The notes under the pieces were generated by a model. It did no database searches, was not told where the DNA came from, and was given only the letters and a program-made list of their open reading frames with translations. A stretch of DNA of 64,000 nucleotides, from the NCBI RefSeq assembly GCF_030409905.1, contig NZ_JAUFQT010000001.1, positions 3,061,001 through 3,125,000 on the forward strand. The letters are read 5' to 3'. The position numbers and the translations under genes were made by a program. Each line of letters begins with the position of its first letter. Position 1 is the first letter of the stretch. This DNA comes from Echinicola jeungdonensis. GTDB lineage: Bacteria > Bacteroidota > Bacteroidia > Cytophagales > Cyclobacteriaceae. Positions 10,719-20,315 of this stretch are shown here, piece after piece.

Positions 10719-12008
10719 TTATATTTTGGTTTCTATATCGAAACCTTCCAAGTAATCTGCCACCCTTTTTACAAACATTCCTCCTAAAGAACCATCAACT
10801 ACCCTATGGTCATAGGAATGGGAAAGGAACATTTTATGCCTGATGGCAATTACATCCCCCGATGGGGTTTCTAATACAGCCGGTTTTTTGGTAATCGTTC
10901 CAATAGCAAGGATGGCCGCTTGAGGTTGGACAATAATGGGAGTTCCCATGATATTGCCAAACTGCCCTACGTTGGAAACAGTATAGGTCCCACCGCTTAA
11001 TTCATCGGCAGATAATTTATTTTCTCTTGCCCTTTTGGCCAGATCATTGATTTTCTTGGAAAGGCCGGAAAGATTATATTCATTAGCCTTTTTGATTACA
11101 GGAACTATTAAATTACCACTTGGCAATGCAACCGCAATACCAATATTGATGTCTCTTTTCTTAATGATTTTATCTCCCTCTACTGAAATATTGATCATAG
11201 GGAAATCCTGAATGGCTTTAGCCACTGCCTCAATGAAAAAAGGAGTAAAGGTAATGGGTTCACCTTCTTTTTGCTTGTAAGCTTCTTTTACCTTGTTTCT
11301 CCATTGGACAATATTGGTTACATCAGCTTCTACAAATGAAGTAACATGAGGAGCAGTTCGCTTAGAATGTAACATCCTTTCAGCTATCATTTTCCTCATG
11401 CGGCCCATTTCAATGACCTCATCACCTGCATTAATGCTGGGTTCTGCTTTTGGAGAAGGAAAAGTATAAGGGGTTTTCTTCTCGGTTGATCGTGTTTTGA
11501 GGTAATTTAGAATGTCAATTTTGGTGACCCTACCTTCTTTCCCAGTACCAGGGATTTGGTTCAATTCATTTGCGTCAATCCCCTCTTCCTTTGCTATACT
11601 CCTTACTAAAGGGGAATAAAAACGATCTCCAAAATTACCCTGATTAAGGCTATTGCTTTCTAATAGGGAAGCAGTTTGTTCAGGTGCTGCTCCCAATAAT
11701 TCCTCTTTATCGGAAATTTCCCCAGGTTCATCTTCCTCTTTTTCAAGGGTTTCTTCTTCGGGCTCGCCGTTGGTTTCAATCACCGCAATTGGGGCGCCCA
11801 CGGCAACTACATCACCTTCATTGACTAATATCTTTTTTAAAACCCCCGCATGGGATGAAGGAACTTCTGTGTCCACCTTATCTGTTGCCACTTCCAAAAC
11901 CGCTTCATCCTGTTCGATGGTTTCCCCTTCCTCCTTCAGCCAGGTAAGAATAGTGCCTTCTATTATACTTTCACCCATTTTGGGCATTACCATTTCTACA
12001 GTTGCCAT
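10719..12008 (-). CDS. 2-oxo acid dehydrogenase E2 component (dihydrolipoamide acyltransferase, probably branched-chain)
   Basis: The 429-residue protein has the E2 layout. A lipoyl domain holds the lipoylated Lys44 in VATDKVDTEVPS. After a charged linker comes the peripheral-subunit-binding domain (YSPLVRSIAKEEGID to about 167). The catalytic acyltransferase domain runs to the end, with the active-site motif DHRVVDG (His near 401). It passes acyl groups from E1 to CoA in the cytosolic complex. A single lipoyl domain and overall similarity suggest a branched-chain 2-oxo acid enzyme rather than pyruvate or 2-oxoglutarate, but specificity is inferred. E1 and E3 genes are not in the window. It is the last gene of a minus-strand group after folA and cinA, 82 bp downstream of cinA. 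Confidence 0.88.
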   Translation of the reverse strand: MATVEMVMPKMGESIIEGTILTWLKEEGETIEQDEAVLEVATDKVDTEVPSSHAGVLKKILVNEGDVVAVGAPIAVIETNGEPEEETLEKEEDEPGEISDKEELLGAAPEQTASLLESNSLNQGNFGDRFYSPLVRSIAKEEGIDANELNQIPGTGKEGRVTKIDILNYLKTRSTEKKTPYTFPSPKAEPSINAGDEVIEMGRMRKMIAERMLHSKRTAPHVTSFVEADVTNIVQWRNKVKEAYKQKEGEPITFTPFFIEAVAKAIQDFPMINISVEGDKIIKKRDINIGIAVALPSGNLIVPVIKKANEYNLSGLSKKINDLAKRARENKLSADELSGGTYTVSNVGQFGNIMGTPIIVQPQAAILAIGTITKKPAVLETPSGDVIAIRHKMFLSHSYDHRVVDGSLGGMFVKRVADYLEGFDIETKI

Positions 12009-12090
12009 GCTAATTTATTTAATTGGGTTTATTTCCGAGTTTTAAAATTATATTTTAATTATATGTTTCCAAAATCGTTGAATTGAAATT

Positions 12091-13347
12091 TTAAACCGTA
12101 TCGTTTAAAATGACTTTTCTTAAAAGATTAAGAGCTCCCACCCCTGTTCGTTGTATATTTAGCATCCTTTCTTCCCCAAGTTGTAACTTTTTGGTGGTGA
12201 CTTGGTTGTGGGTAGCACAAGCTATCCAAACAGTACCTACAGGCTTTTCCGGGGTTCCTCCCCCGGGACCTGCTACTCCGCTGCTGGCCAAACCATAATC
12301 AGCCTTAAACTTTTTTCGGACCAAAGCGGCCATTTCAGTAACTGTTTCCTCACTGACTGCGCCATGTTTTTCCAAAGTGTCCCTGCTAACCCCCAATTCT
12401 GCTGCTTTGAACTCATTGTGGTAGGGGACAATAGAACCATTATAATAATCACTGCTGCCCGCAATGCTGGTAATCAAATGGGAAATGTAGCCTCCTGTAC
12501 AACTTTCTGCCAAAGCTACTTTTTTATTACTTGCTTTCAAAAGTCTTCCCACTACCGTTTCCAGGGAGTCTTGATCATAACCATAAACATAGGCTGTAAT
12601 CATGGGAAGAACTTTTTCAATTTGATCTGCTACCTCCATTTGCAGTTGGGATTGGTCTTTGCCAAAAGCGGTTAATCGCAATTTGACCTCACCAAGAGAA
12701 GGCAAATAGGCTAATTTAATATGCCCCGGAAGCTGGTCTTCCCAATCCCGAATTAAGTCAGCCAACCAACTTTCTCCTATGCCTACCGTTTTTATTACTT
12801 TATGGTAAATTGAAGGTAGTTTAAATAGGGACTTGATTTTTGGAATAACAAACTCCTTTATCAAGTTTTTCATTTCGTGGGGTACCCCTGGCATTGACAT
12901 CCAAATACAACCATTTTCCTCAAACCACATTCCCGGAGCTGTTCCCATTTTGTTGGGAACATAAGTACATTTGGTAGGCAGATGGGCTTGTAATTCATTC
13001 AAATGGGTCAATTCTTTTCCTCTTCGGGCAAAGAACTTTTGGAGGTCTTCTTTAGCTTCTGGAACCAGCTGGATATCACAATTAAAATATTCTGCCATCA
13101 GGGGTTTGGTCAGGTCATCCCTGGTTGGCCCCAGCCCACCTGTTATCAAAATAATATTAGCCCTGTGCTCGGCATGCTTAAATGCCGCCAAAATATCCTT
13201 GGTATTATCACCGATAGTGGTCTTTCTAACCACTTTGACTCCAATTTGGTCCAATTGCTGGCTGATCCAGTGGCTATTGGTATCCATTATCTGCCCATAG
13301 AGCAACTCGTCTCCTATAGAAATAATTTCAGCTTTAATGTCAGCCAT
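12091..13347 (-). CDS. cinA: CinA-family nicotinamide-nucleotide amidohydrolase/ADP-ribose pyrophosphatase
   Basis: The 418-residue protein has the full two-domain CinA architecture. The N-terminal MoeA/MogA-like COG1058 domain carries ISIGDELLYGQIMDTNS and ITGGLGPTRDDLT. The C-terminal PncC amidohydrolase domain has ALAESCTGGYISHLIT, SSGVAGPGGGTPEKPVGTVW and the final LNLLRK. CinA proteins recycle pyridine nucleotides by deamidating NMN, and many also cleave ADP-ribose. The start codon overlaps the stop of folA as TAATG, implying translational coupling. An AT-rich inverted repeat (12089-12096 with 12103-12110) lies on its stop codon but lacks the GC core of a terminator. Confidence 0.92.
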   Translation of the reverse strand: MADIKAEIISIGDELLYGQIMDTNSHWISQQLDQIGVKVVRKTTIGDNTKDILAAFKHAEHRANIILITGGLGPTRDDLTKPLMAEYFNCDIQLVPEAKEDLQKFFARRGKELTHLNELQAHLPTKCTYVPNKMGTAPGMWFEENGCIWMSMPGVPHEMKNLIKEFVIPKIKSLFKLPSIYHKVIKTVGIGESWLADLIRDWEDQLPGHIKLAYLPSLGEVKLRLTAFGKDQSQLQMEVADQIEKVLPMITAYVYGYDQDSLETVVGRLLKASNKKVALAESCTGGYISHLITSIAGSSDYYNGSIVPYHNEFKAAELGVSRDTLEKHGAVSEETVTEMAALVRKKFKADYGLASSGVAGPGGGTPEKPVGTVWIACATHNQVTTKKLQLGEERMLNIQRTGVGALNLLRKVILNDTV

Positions 13348-13859
13348 TATACTTTTGGGGAAGATTTTATCCTTTTAAAAGTTAAAAAGGTACTGTCATA
13401 CTCGTTTTTTTCATCTTTTGGATGAAATTCCTCGCTCACTTTTTTCCAATCAGACCAATCCACTTTGGGAAAAAAAGCATCTCCAGATGGGGCGCAATCC
13501 ACTTCAGTGATGATCATTTCATGGGTGTAGGGAAGTGCTTGTTCATATATTTCAGCTCCACCTGCAATAAATACTTTTTCAAGATTTTTGGACTTTGCAA
13601 GTTCCAAAGCTTCATCTAACCCATGTACAATATAGTGTCCCTCTGGTATTGGATACTCAGATTTTCTCGTAATCACTATGGAAGTTCGATTGGGAAGCGG
13701 TTTTCCCATGGATTCATAGGTTTTCCTCCCCATGATCAAATAATGTCCAGTGGTTTGACGCTTAAAATGTTTTAAATCAGAGGAAAGCCTCCAAATGAGT
13801 TTATTGTCCTTCCCGATTACATTATTCTTGGCTTTTGCTACAATAATAGAAATAATCAA
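13347..13859 (-). CDS. folA: Dihydrofolate reductase
   Basis: The protein matches bacterial DHFR: ISIIVAKAKNNVIGKDNKL at the N-terminus, WRLSSDLKHFKRQT around the substrate helix, the NADPH-binding IMGRKTYESMGKPLPNR, and FIAGGAEIYEQALP near the C-terminus. It reduces dihydrofolate to tetrahydrofolate. There is no ATG at the expected place. The best family fit is a TTG at 13857-13859 giving MIISIIVA (170 residues); another in-frame TTG at 13890-13892 would add 11 residues not typical of DHFR. Its stop overlaps the cinA start (TAATG). The unusual start lies beside an A-rich run, so an upstream indel cannot be excluded. Confidence 0.85.
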   Translation of the reverse strand: MIISIIVAKAKNNVIGKDNKLIWRLSSDLKHFKRQTTGHYLIMGRKTYESMGKPLPNRTSIVITRKSEYPIPEGHYIVHGLDEALELAKSKNLEKVFIAGGAEIYEQALPYTHEMIITEVDCAPSGDAFFPKVDWSDWKKVSEEFHPKDEKNEYDSTFLTFKRIKSSPKV

Positions 13860-13892
13860 AACCCTGTTTTTTTTGTCGGCACAAGATACCAA

Positions 13893-14554
13893 GGTTTTTT
13901 TATCCGGTGAAAAGTGATGGATAAAAACTTTCTATTTACCCACGAAAACTGACATTGGTGGTGATTTTAGTCTTGAGTTTTCTTATTGTAGGGGCCTGAA
14001 TAACCGGGACTGTTTAGAGTGTAAATAAATGGTAGGTGGACACTGGGCACGGCGAGTTTATGGTTTTGATATCCCAATGACTCAAAATATCACATACTCC
14101 TTTTCGCCCTTTGTACTTTTTGCATCAAAATTATCAACCAGAAGTAGTCACCATATCAGGGTATTCTTTCATTACGAAGTTAAAATCAGGGCTTTACCTA
14201 TTACCAAACTTTCACTTTCTTTACCGCCACCAAAAGCCCGTTCCAGGTGTTTTGCAGTTCCCTTTGGGAAGCTTTTTGCACTTCCTCTTTCACTTTTTTT
14301 CTACCGGGTATTCAACCCCTGTTTGGCCTCTCTTTTGATTTTATTAAAAAATGTGCTTCTAATACCCTTGGAGACAGTAACCCTAAATTACTAGTTAAAA
14401 GGATTGTCTTTTTCAAAACACAAAATGGATTTATTGAGATGTTATGGTCCTGTTGTTGTTGAAAAAGGGTTGTTTACTAAATGGTGTAAACTAGAAAGCC
14501 AGATTAATACCTGGCTTTTGCTGCTACGATTGCTGAAGAAGAATGATCAGCTGA
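13893..14554. other. Gene-poor intergenic region (about 660 bp)
   Basis: This lies upstream of folA and downstream of fmt. Short ORFs exist on plus (for example 14029-14394), but their translations are low-complexity, rich in Phe, Leu and Ser, with no recognisable domain. I see no gene here. The only structured element is the hairpin at 14495-14518. Confidence 0.5.
14495..14518 (-). terminator. Probable terminator downstream of fmt
   Basis: AAAGCCAG and CTGGCTTT form an 8-bp stem around an 8-nt AT-rich loop, 37 bp past the fmt stop. The T tract is short, so termination strength is uncertain. Confidence 0.55.
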
Positions 14555-15481
14555 TTAGAGAGAGTGCCCCCTAAGGAAGTCATCAATTTTCATTCTTTTT
14601 TTGCCTTGAAGCTGTAGCTCTTTGATGGAAATCACTCCATTACCTGTTTTGAAATGCAGATAGGTTTTATTGTCTGTTTCATATTCGCCAATTTCTTTGT
14701 CATTTAAAACTCCATGGTCCAAAATTTCGGTTTGGAATATTTTACAGGTTTTGTCCCCAAGCATGGTCCAAGCCGCCGGGTAGGGGGATAAACCTCTTAC
14801 CAAATTATGAGTGGCTTCGGCAGGTAGGCTCCAATCGATTTGGCAGGTCTCCTTGAATATTTTTGGAGCATGATTTCTAGCCTGTGAATCATCCTGGGGC
14901 TGGGTGGTTGCCCTTCCTTCGGCTACTGCTTCAATGGTTTTAAGTACCAGTTTTGCCCCTTTTTCCATTAATCTTTCGTAAAGGCTGCCGACATTGTCCT
15001 GGGGATGTATGGGCTCTTTTTCCTGGAAAATAATGCTTCCCGTATCAATTTCATGTTTTAGGAAAAAGGTGGTTACACCGGTTTCCTTTTCTCCATTTAT
15101 TATTGCCCAATTGATGGGGGCAGCACCCCGGTAATTGGGTAAAAGGGAAGCATGAAGGTTAAAAGTTCCTTCTGGAGGCATGCTCCAAACCGGTTCTGGC
15201 AACATCCTGAAAGCCACTACTACCTGAATGTCCGCTTTATAACTTTTTAGCTCTTCCAGGAATTCAGGGGATTTCAGGTTGGTAGGTTGCAATACTGGAA
15301 TATTATGATTCAGGGCAGTTTCTTTTACAGGAGATGGGATAAGTTTTTGTCCCCTTCCTCTGGGTTTGTCAGGAGCCGTAATAACGGCAACCACATTCCA
15401 GCCATTTTTAATTAATATTTCAAGGGAAGGGACGGCAAATTCCGGGGTTCCCATGTAAACGATTTTCAAATCTTTATTCAT
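14555..15481 (-). CDS. fmt: Methionyl-tRNA formyltransferase
   Basis: The 308-residue protein begins KIVYMGTPEFAVPSLEIL. It carries the catalytic Asn/His/Asp set in FNLHASLLPNYRGAAPINWA and HEIDTGSI, followed by the OB-fold C-terminal domain. It formylates initiator Met-tRNA using 10-formyl-tetrahydrofolate. The length is normal, and the ATG at 15481 is the standard start. It is followed downstream by a hairpin and is 44 bp from the NamZ-like gene on the same strand. Unlike many genomes, no def gene is adjacent. Confidence 0.95.
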   Translation of the reverse strand: MNKDLKIVYMGTPEFAVPSLEILIKNGWNVVAVITAPDKPRGRGQKLIPSPVKETALNHNIPVLQPTNLKSPEFLEELKSYKADIQVVVAFRMLPEPVWSMPPEGTFNLHASLLPNYRGAAPINWAIINGEKETGVTTFFLKHEIDTGSIIFQEKEPIHPQDNVGSLYERLMEKGAKLVLKTIEAVAEGRATTQPQDDSQARNHAPKIFKETCQIDWSLPAEATHNLVRGLSPYPAAWTMLGDKTCKIFQTEILDHGVLNDKEIGEYETDNKTYLHFKTGNGVISIKELQLQGKKRMKIDDFLRGHSL

Positions 15482-15525
15482 AATTAAGGTTTTTTCGGTG
15501 AAAAAGAAGGGAAGCTTCCTTCGAG

Positions 15526-16739
15526 TTATTTATAAAGTAAATATTTTGATCTTTTTTTCTTGTAGTGATTCAGGTCTTTTTGCCAGGTGGCTTTGATTTC
15601 CTCTTCACTTTTTCCTGCTAAAATTGCTTTTTTTAGTTCATCCGTTCCTGCAAGGGTATTGAAGAAATTGTTGAAAAAATCCGGGTCTTTTCCGGACTTT
15701 TTGTACATATCAAGAAGGTATCTTAAAGTAAACCGGTGGGATAATTCCGAACCCCTTAAATCTAATCCATAACATTTTTTTCCTTCATAGGGAGGATTTT
15801 TGGACATGCCAGGAATACTTTTTGGTGTAAAGGTGAAATCCCCATATCTGGAATCAGGGGCACCAATTACCTGAAATGGAAAGGTGGTTCCTCTGCCAAC
15901 GCTGATTTGAGTTCCCTCAAAAAACAAAGTGAAGGATAAAGCCTTATGGCCAATTCATTGGGCAGGTTAGGGGAGGGTTTGATGGGTAATGAATAGGGCA
16001 TGGCATGATCCCAGTTTTTTACCGGAATAATTGAAATGTCTGCTTTAACCCCATTTTTTAACCATTTTTCCCCATTGATCATCCTGGCCAGTTCCCCAAT
16101 GGTCAGTCCATGAACCACAGGTATGGGATGCATGCCGACAAAACTTTTAAATCCATTTTTCAATACGGGGCCGTCCACATAATCCCCATTTGGATTGGGT
16201 CGATCCAGGATGATAAGTGGTTTGTTATTTTCTGCACAAGCCTCCATCACATAATGAAGGGTACTGATGTAAGTATAAAAACGAACACCTACGTCCTGTA
16301 GATCAAAAATCAACAAGTCCAGGTCTTTCAGGTCTTCAGGGGTAGGTTTTTTGTGACTTCCATAAAGAGAAATAACAGGTAAGCCGGTGGATTTGTCCAT
16401 GCCATTTTCAATGGCTTCTCCTGCATCAGCATCACCCCTAAAACCGTGTTCGGGCACAAAAATTTTTTTGACCGGGATATCTTCTGCTAAAAGGAAATCC
16501 ACCAAATGTTTGCTTTTCTTTTGATTTATTATACTGGTTTGGTTGACCACCAATCCAACTTTTTTCCCCTTCAATAAAGGAAGGTAATGGAGAGGTTGGT
16601 CCGCACCGGTTTTGATTTCCGGTATTGCGGAGGTCGAAAGGGCATTTTTTTGGCTGTATTGACCTTCAGTTTCGCTTTTGCAAAAGGGCAATGTACCCAG
16701 TAAAAAAGTCAGTAGAAGTATTAATTTTAATTGCTTCAT
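15526..16739 (-). pseudogene. DUF1343/NamZ-like exo-beta-N-acetylmuramidase, interrupted by a 1-nt frameshift
   Basis: The gene starts at the ATG at 16739 (a longer ORF from 16781 adds an unlikely extension). It has a signal peptide with lipobox LLGTLPFC. The DUF1343 signature is clear: KVGLVVNQTS, FVPEHGFRGDADAGE, DLLIFDLQDVGVRFYTYIST and LDRPNPNG. The first frame goes astray after LYPSLCF, and the family sequence resumes in another frame as FFEGTQISVGRGTTFPFQVI to the stop at 15526. Adding one base to the A6 run at 15919-15924 restores a 404-residue protein of normal family length. Characterised members (NamZ) release MurNAc from the non-reducing end of peptidoglycan glycans. The break may be a true mutation or a homopolymer error. 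Confidence 0.8.
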
Positions 16740-16780
16740 GTTAATTTGCGGTGGATTTATAACAAAAATAAGACACTTCA

Positions 16781-18001
16781 TTGAACCTTCCCTACTTCAT
16801 TGCTAAAAGAATCAGTTTTCAAAGGACCGGAGGTTTTACCGGGACAATCCACCGCATTGCAGTAGCCAGCATTGCCATAGGTCTATCGGTTTTGATCATT
16901 TCCTTTTTGATTTTGGGAGGATTTAAAAAGGTCGTTTCAGACAAGGTTTTTTCATTTACGGGTCATTATCAGGTGCACAAATTCACCTCCAACAATGCCT
17001 TTGAAGTTTACCCTTCCTCCAAGGAAAGCCAGTTTTATTCTCAACATGAAAACTTTGATTTTATCAGGCATGTACAGGAATATGCTTATAAACCAGGCTT
17101 ATTGAAAGGGGAAGAAGAAGTGCAGGGTGTAATGCTCAAAGGAGTGGGACCCGATTTTGATTCTCTGGCTTTTGCGTCCTCTGTCTCACATGGAAGATTT
17201 TTGACCTTTAATGAAAATGGATCTGCTTCCAATGAAATTCTCTTAAGTAGGAAAATTGCTGATAAATTACTTTTGAAAGTGGGTGACAGGGTAACCATGT
17301 ATTTTGTGCAGGATCCTCCAAGGTACCGAAGGTTTGATATTGTGGGAATTTATGAGACTTTTTTGGAGGATTTTGATGACAAGATCATTATTGGTGATAT
17401 CCAAACCATCCGGAACCTGAATGGATGGGAAAATAATCAGGTGGGTGGATTTGAAGTGTTTTTAAACGACCCCAGTCAAATCAATGCCCATGAGGAGGAA
17501 CTCTATGACAAAATTGATTATGATTTGAAAGTGGAGAAAGTAACGGATAAATATATTCAGATTTTTGACTGGTTGGGTTTGCTGAATAATAATGTATATG
17601 TATTTCTTGGCTTGATTTTGTTTGTGGCGGCTTTTAATATGATAGCGATACTTTTTATCCTGATAATGGAACGGACCCAAATGATTGGAATGCTAAAGGC
17701 TTTAGGAAGTACCAACCGCCAAATCAGGAGGATTTTTGTTTGGAATGGCGTGCGGATCATTGGCAGGGGAATGCTTTTGGGAAACTTAATTGGTATTGGG
17801 ATAGGAGTTATTCAAGATTTTAGCCGCTTGATCCAGCTCGATCCCTACAATTACTATATGAGTTATGTGCCAATACACTGGGATTTTGGCCTGATCGTGG
17901 GCCTCAATATTTTAATTTTGTTGGTGACAGTTTTGGTGCTTTTTATCCCTGCCATGGTAATCAGTAATGTCAGCCCGATCAAGGCTATTCGTTTTGATTA
18001 A
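16781..18001 (+). CDS. ABC transporter permease of the FtsX/LolCE family
   Basis: The 406-residue protein has the LolC/LolE/MacB permease layout: one N-terminal membrane helix (about 25-48, AVASIAIGLSVLIISFLIL), a large periplasmic domain (about 50-265), then three C-terminal helices with the FtsX-type ERTQMIGMLKALGSTNRQIR coupling segment. It probably works with a separate ATPase, absent here, in lipoprotein release or a related envelope task; the substrate is unknown. The only reasonable start is TTG at 16781, because an in-frame stop precedes it and no ATG is nearby. It is divergent from the NamZ-like gene with about 41 bp between, and its 3' end overlaps the convergent GT2 gene by 17 bp. 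Confidence 0.85.
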   Translation: MNLPYFIAKRISFQRTGGFTGTIHRIAVASIAIGLSVLIISFLILGGFKKVVSDKVFSFTGHYQVHKFTSNNAFEVYPSSKESQFYSQHENFDFIRHVQEYAYKPGLLKGEEEVQGVMLKGVGPDFDSLAFASSVSHGRFLTFNENGSASNEILLSRKIADKLLLKVGDRVTMYFVQDPPRYRRFDIVGIYETFLEDFDDKIIIGDIQTIRNLNGWENNQVGGFEVFLNDPSQINAHEEELYDKIDYDLKVEKVTDKYIQIFDWLGLLNNNVYVFLGLILFVAAFNMIAILFILIMERTQMIGMLKALGSTNRQIRRIFVWNGVRIIGRGMLLGNLIGIGIGVIQDFSRLIQLDPYNYYMSYVPIHWDFGLIVGLNILILLVTVLVLFIPAMVISNVSPIKAIRFD

Positions 18002-18734
18002 ACTTTTTGTAAGGGGAAAAGATACTTCTGATTTTCATATAAATCACGCCCAATACGGCTTCCTTAAAAATATGTGTGGACATTTTTGAGGTTCCCCGTG
18101 TGCGGTCGGTAAAAATGATGGGGATTTCGGCAATTTTAAAACCCAATTTCCAAGCCCTGAACTTCATTTCAATTTGGAAGGCATAACCGACAAATTTAAT
18201 TTTATCCAGGTTGATAGCCTCCAGCACTGATCGGTGGTAGCATTTAAATCCTGCAGTGGTATCCTTGATAGGAATTCCAGTAATAAACTGCACATATTTA
18301 CTGGCAAAAAAGGACATCAAAACCCTGCCCATTGGCCAGTTGACCACATTTACTCCTTTAATATAACGGGAACCAATAGCCATATCATAATTCCCTTCAG
18401 CACAAACTCTATAGAGTCTTATCAGGTCTTTTGGATTGTGAGAAAAGTCTGCATCCATTTCAAAAATGTAATCATATCCATGAGATAAGGCATATTTGAA
18501 TCCCGTGATATAGGCAGTTCCCAATCCTAATTTCCCCTCCCTTTGGATAAGGTGGACCTGGCCAGGATGTTTATCTTGCTGCTTTTTGACCAATGCGGCA
18601 GTTCCGTCTGGGGAGTTGTCATCAATCACCAATACCTCAAATCCATCATGCAAGGCTATGATAGCCTGGACGATATCATGGATATTCTCCTTTTCATTGT
18701 AGGTCGGGATGATGACGAGTTTCTTGTGGTTCAT
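17985..18734 (-). CDS. Family 2 glycosyltransferase, polyprenol-phosphate mannosyltransferase type
   Basis: The 249-residue protein matches DPM1-like GT2 enzymes: LVIIPTYNEKENI at the start, VLVIDDNSPDGTA, FEMDADFSHNP as the nucleotide-sugar/metal motif, and VVNWPMGRVLMSFFASKYV and TTAGFKCYHR in the acceptor region. These enzymes transfer mannose or glucose from a nucleotide sugar to polyprenyl phosphate at the inner membrane. It lacks the C-terminal membrane helices of longer ArnC-like relatives. Its 3' end overlaps that of the convergent permease gene by 17 bp, so the two transcripts can form antisense RNA there. Confidence 0.88.
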   Translation of the reverse strand: MNHKKLVIIPTYNEKENIHDIVQAIIALHDGFEVLVIDDNSPDGTAALVKKQQDKHPGQVHLIQREGKLGLGTAYITGFKYALSHGYDYIFEMDADFSHNPKDLIRLYRVCAEGNYDMAIGSRYIKGVNVVNWPMGRVLMSFFASKYVQFITGIPIKDTTAGFKCYHRSVLEAINLDKIKFVGYAFQIEMKFRAWKLGFKIAEIPIIFTDRTRGTSKMSTHIFKEAVLGVIYMKIRSIFSPYKKFNQNE

Positions 18735-19866
18735 AATATTGCCCCCAAAAATATAAGGAAATGCTGTTTTTTAAATGTATAGTTGGAAAAAATATTGGAG
18801 AAATTGAATTTAAGGTGATTCCAATACCTCCGGTTATTTGAAAAGTAAAGTTGGGATCCGCGAATTGCACTAATCTTAGATTATGTCGATTCCCTTTTTA
18901 TTGGAGTAAACAGAAAGATTTTTTCAATTATATTGAAACTATTAATCCGGAAATGGAACTAAATTTAGGAGTAAAGGTTCAATTGCTCCTTGGCATATTT
19001 ACAGCCTTTTTTGCGACTTCAAGGAGGTATAGAAAGGCTTGTTTTGGGGATTTGTTAAGTATAAAATCCACTTTTCTAGATTTATTTTCATAGTGATCAT
19101 GATCAGTTTATATGCCCTTGTTAAAATCACCAATGGCCCTTTCTACCATTCCCAGCCCCATAAAAGCAATTCCTCAGATGTAATGGGCTTTAAATTTTAC
19201 AGGGAATATTTCAATTACATGTTGGATTGCGTGGCTGTTTCTATCGTGTCCTCGGAATTGGCAGTAACATGATAAAAAAATGAAAGTGTTTTCCGGAACC
19301 AAGTTACTGGCAAATAATAATATTCAATCTTAAATTGGAATTTTGATTTTTGATCATGGCCCCTACCAAAAGTAATTTTAAATCAGAACCAATTGGTTGT
19401 TTTTGGAAGCTAAATCTGGGGCTTTTCTGCTTGATTGAAATTCTGATTTTACAAATAAATAGAACCAATTCTATAATTGGCTTTGGTATTTCCAGGAGGT
19501 AATCGGAGCAATTTTTGGTAATCTACTAAGACATATTCGAATTATTATAAGGCCTGATAAGACGATGCCCCTTAATAATAGGGCCTTTATATCTGCCAAT
19601 TTAAACAACAGTAATAGGTTCATTTTTTCAAATGCCTTTTGGTAATTTCCCTGGTTAAAGTTCACTTTTTCTTTTTTAAAATCAGCTACCCTCTATCAAA
19701 ATTCTGCTGGGAAAAAAATAAGTATGTTTCGATAAGTGTGTTAAAGTTTCAGGTGTAAAACTATCAAGATAGTTTTTGGGGTGAATTTTTTGGGTCTAAT
19801 TGGTAGGGGCAATCCAAGTCGGAGTTTCACTTCGTATATCTAGTCCACAAACCAAAAAGCCTAACT
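18735..19866. other. Gene-poor region (about 1.1 kb) with scattered non-coding-looking ORFs
   Basis: No supported gene was found. Short plus-strand ORFs near 18851-19272 include one hydrophobic stretch (VKVQLLLGIFTAFF), but they are broken up and unlike known families, so the region may be decayed coding DNA. A stub at 19280 begins MKVFSGTKLLANN, which loosely recalls phosphoribosyl-pyrophosphate synthetase starts, and stops after 17 codons. An AT-rich hairpin (AAACTATC and GATAGTTT, 19758-19775, then T2) sits about 90 bp before the next gene and could be a weak terminator. Confidence 0.35.
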
Positions 19867-20292
19867 ATGATGCTGAAAAAAATATTAATTGGAGCATGTG
19901 TTGTCCTGTTTTTATTGGTAGGAACCTTAGCAGTACACATTTATTTGGAGACAAAAGATCAATCCTTAGGTCCAAATTGGGCCATGAGCCAGGTTGATTT
20001 TAACGCTGATTTAGACTCTCTGAAGGGAGAGTCAATCAAGAAAGAACTTCTAGAATGGGAAGGGATGCGGGATACCAGGATTAATCGAACATCCGATTAT
20101 TTAATAGTCTTATATGACCGGAAAAAACAGGATCCCAATGATATAGTTAAAAAGGTAAATGCTGATTATAACCTTCAAAGCACCCTTTTCCATCCATCTG
20201 ATGCCCAATTGGATGGAAGTTGTCCAGCCATCAATAAAAATTCTGTTACATATCAATTGGGCAGTTTTTTCCGGAAAATCTTTAAAAACTAG
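19867..20292 (+). CDS. Membrane-anchored small protein with an HMA-like fold (unknown function)
   Basis: The 141-residue protein begins with one membrane helix (about 7-27, ILIGACVVLFLLVGTLAVHIY) and then a soluble, presumably periplasmic domain. The part GMRDTRINRTSDYLIVLYDRK and the following helix resemble the ferredoxin-like heavy-metal-associated (HMA) fold, but the CxxC metal site is missing. A lone Cys occurs in GSCPAI near the C-terminus. It is 23 bp upstream of the globin-like lipoprotein and probably co-transcribed. I know of no characterised homologue, and the fold assignment is an inference from the pattern. The start could also be the next codon (19870). Confidence 0.6.
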   Translation: MMLKKILIGACVVLFLLVGTLAVHIYLETKDQSLGPNWAMSQVDFNADLDSLKGESIKKELLEWEGMRDTRINRTSDYLIVLYDRKKQDPNDIVKKVNADYNLQSTLFHPSDAQLDGSCPAINKNSVTYQLGSFFRKIFKN

Positions 20293-20315
20293 TGCTCACA
20301 TAAACCTTAAGAAAC

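Noticed and set aside
11653..12045. 130-codon plus-strand ORF over the lipoyl part of the E2 gene
   Set aside because: Low-complexity Ser-rich antisense translation; E2 on the other strand is clear.
12089..12110. Inverted repeat TTTTAAAC/GTTTAAAA at the cinA stop as a terminator
   Set aside because: Purely AT-rich 8-bp stem without a GC core or a T tract, and the downstream E2 gene seems co-transcribed.
14029..14394. 121-codon plus-strand ORF upstream of fmt
   Set aside because: Phe/Leu/Ser-rich translation, no domain, no promoter, and overlapping ORFs in other frames look equally random.
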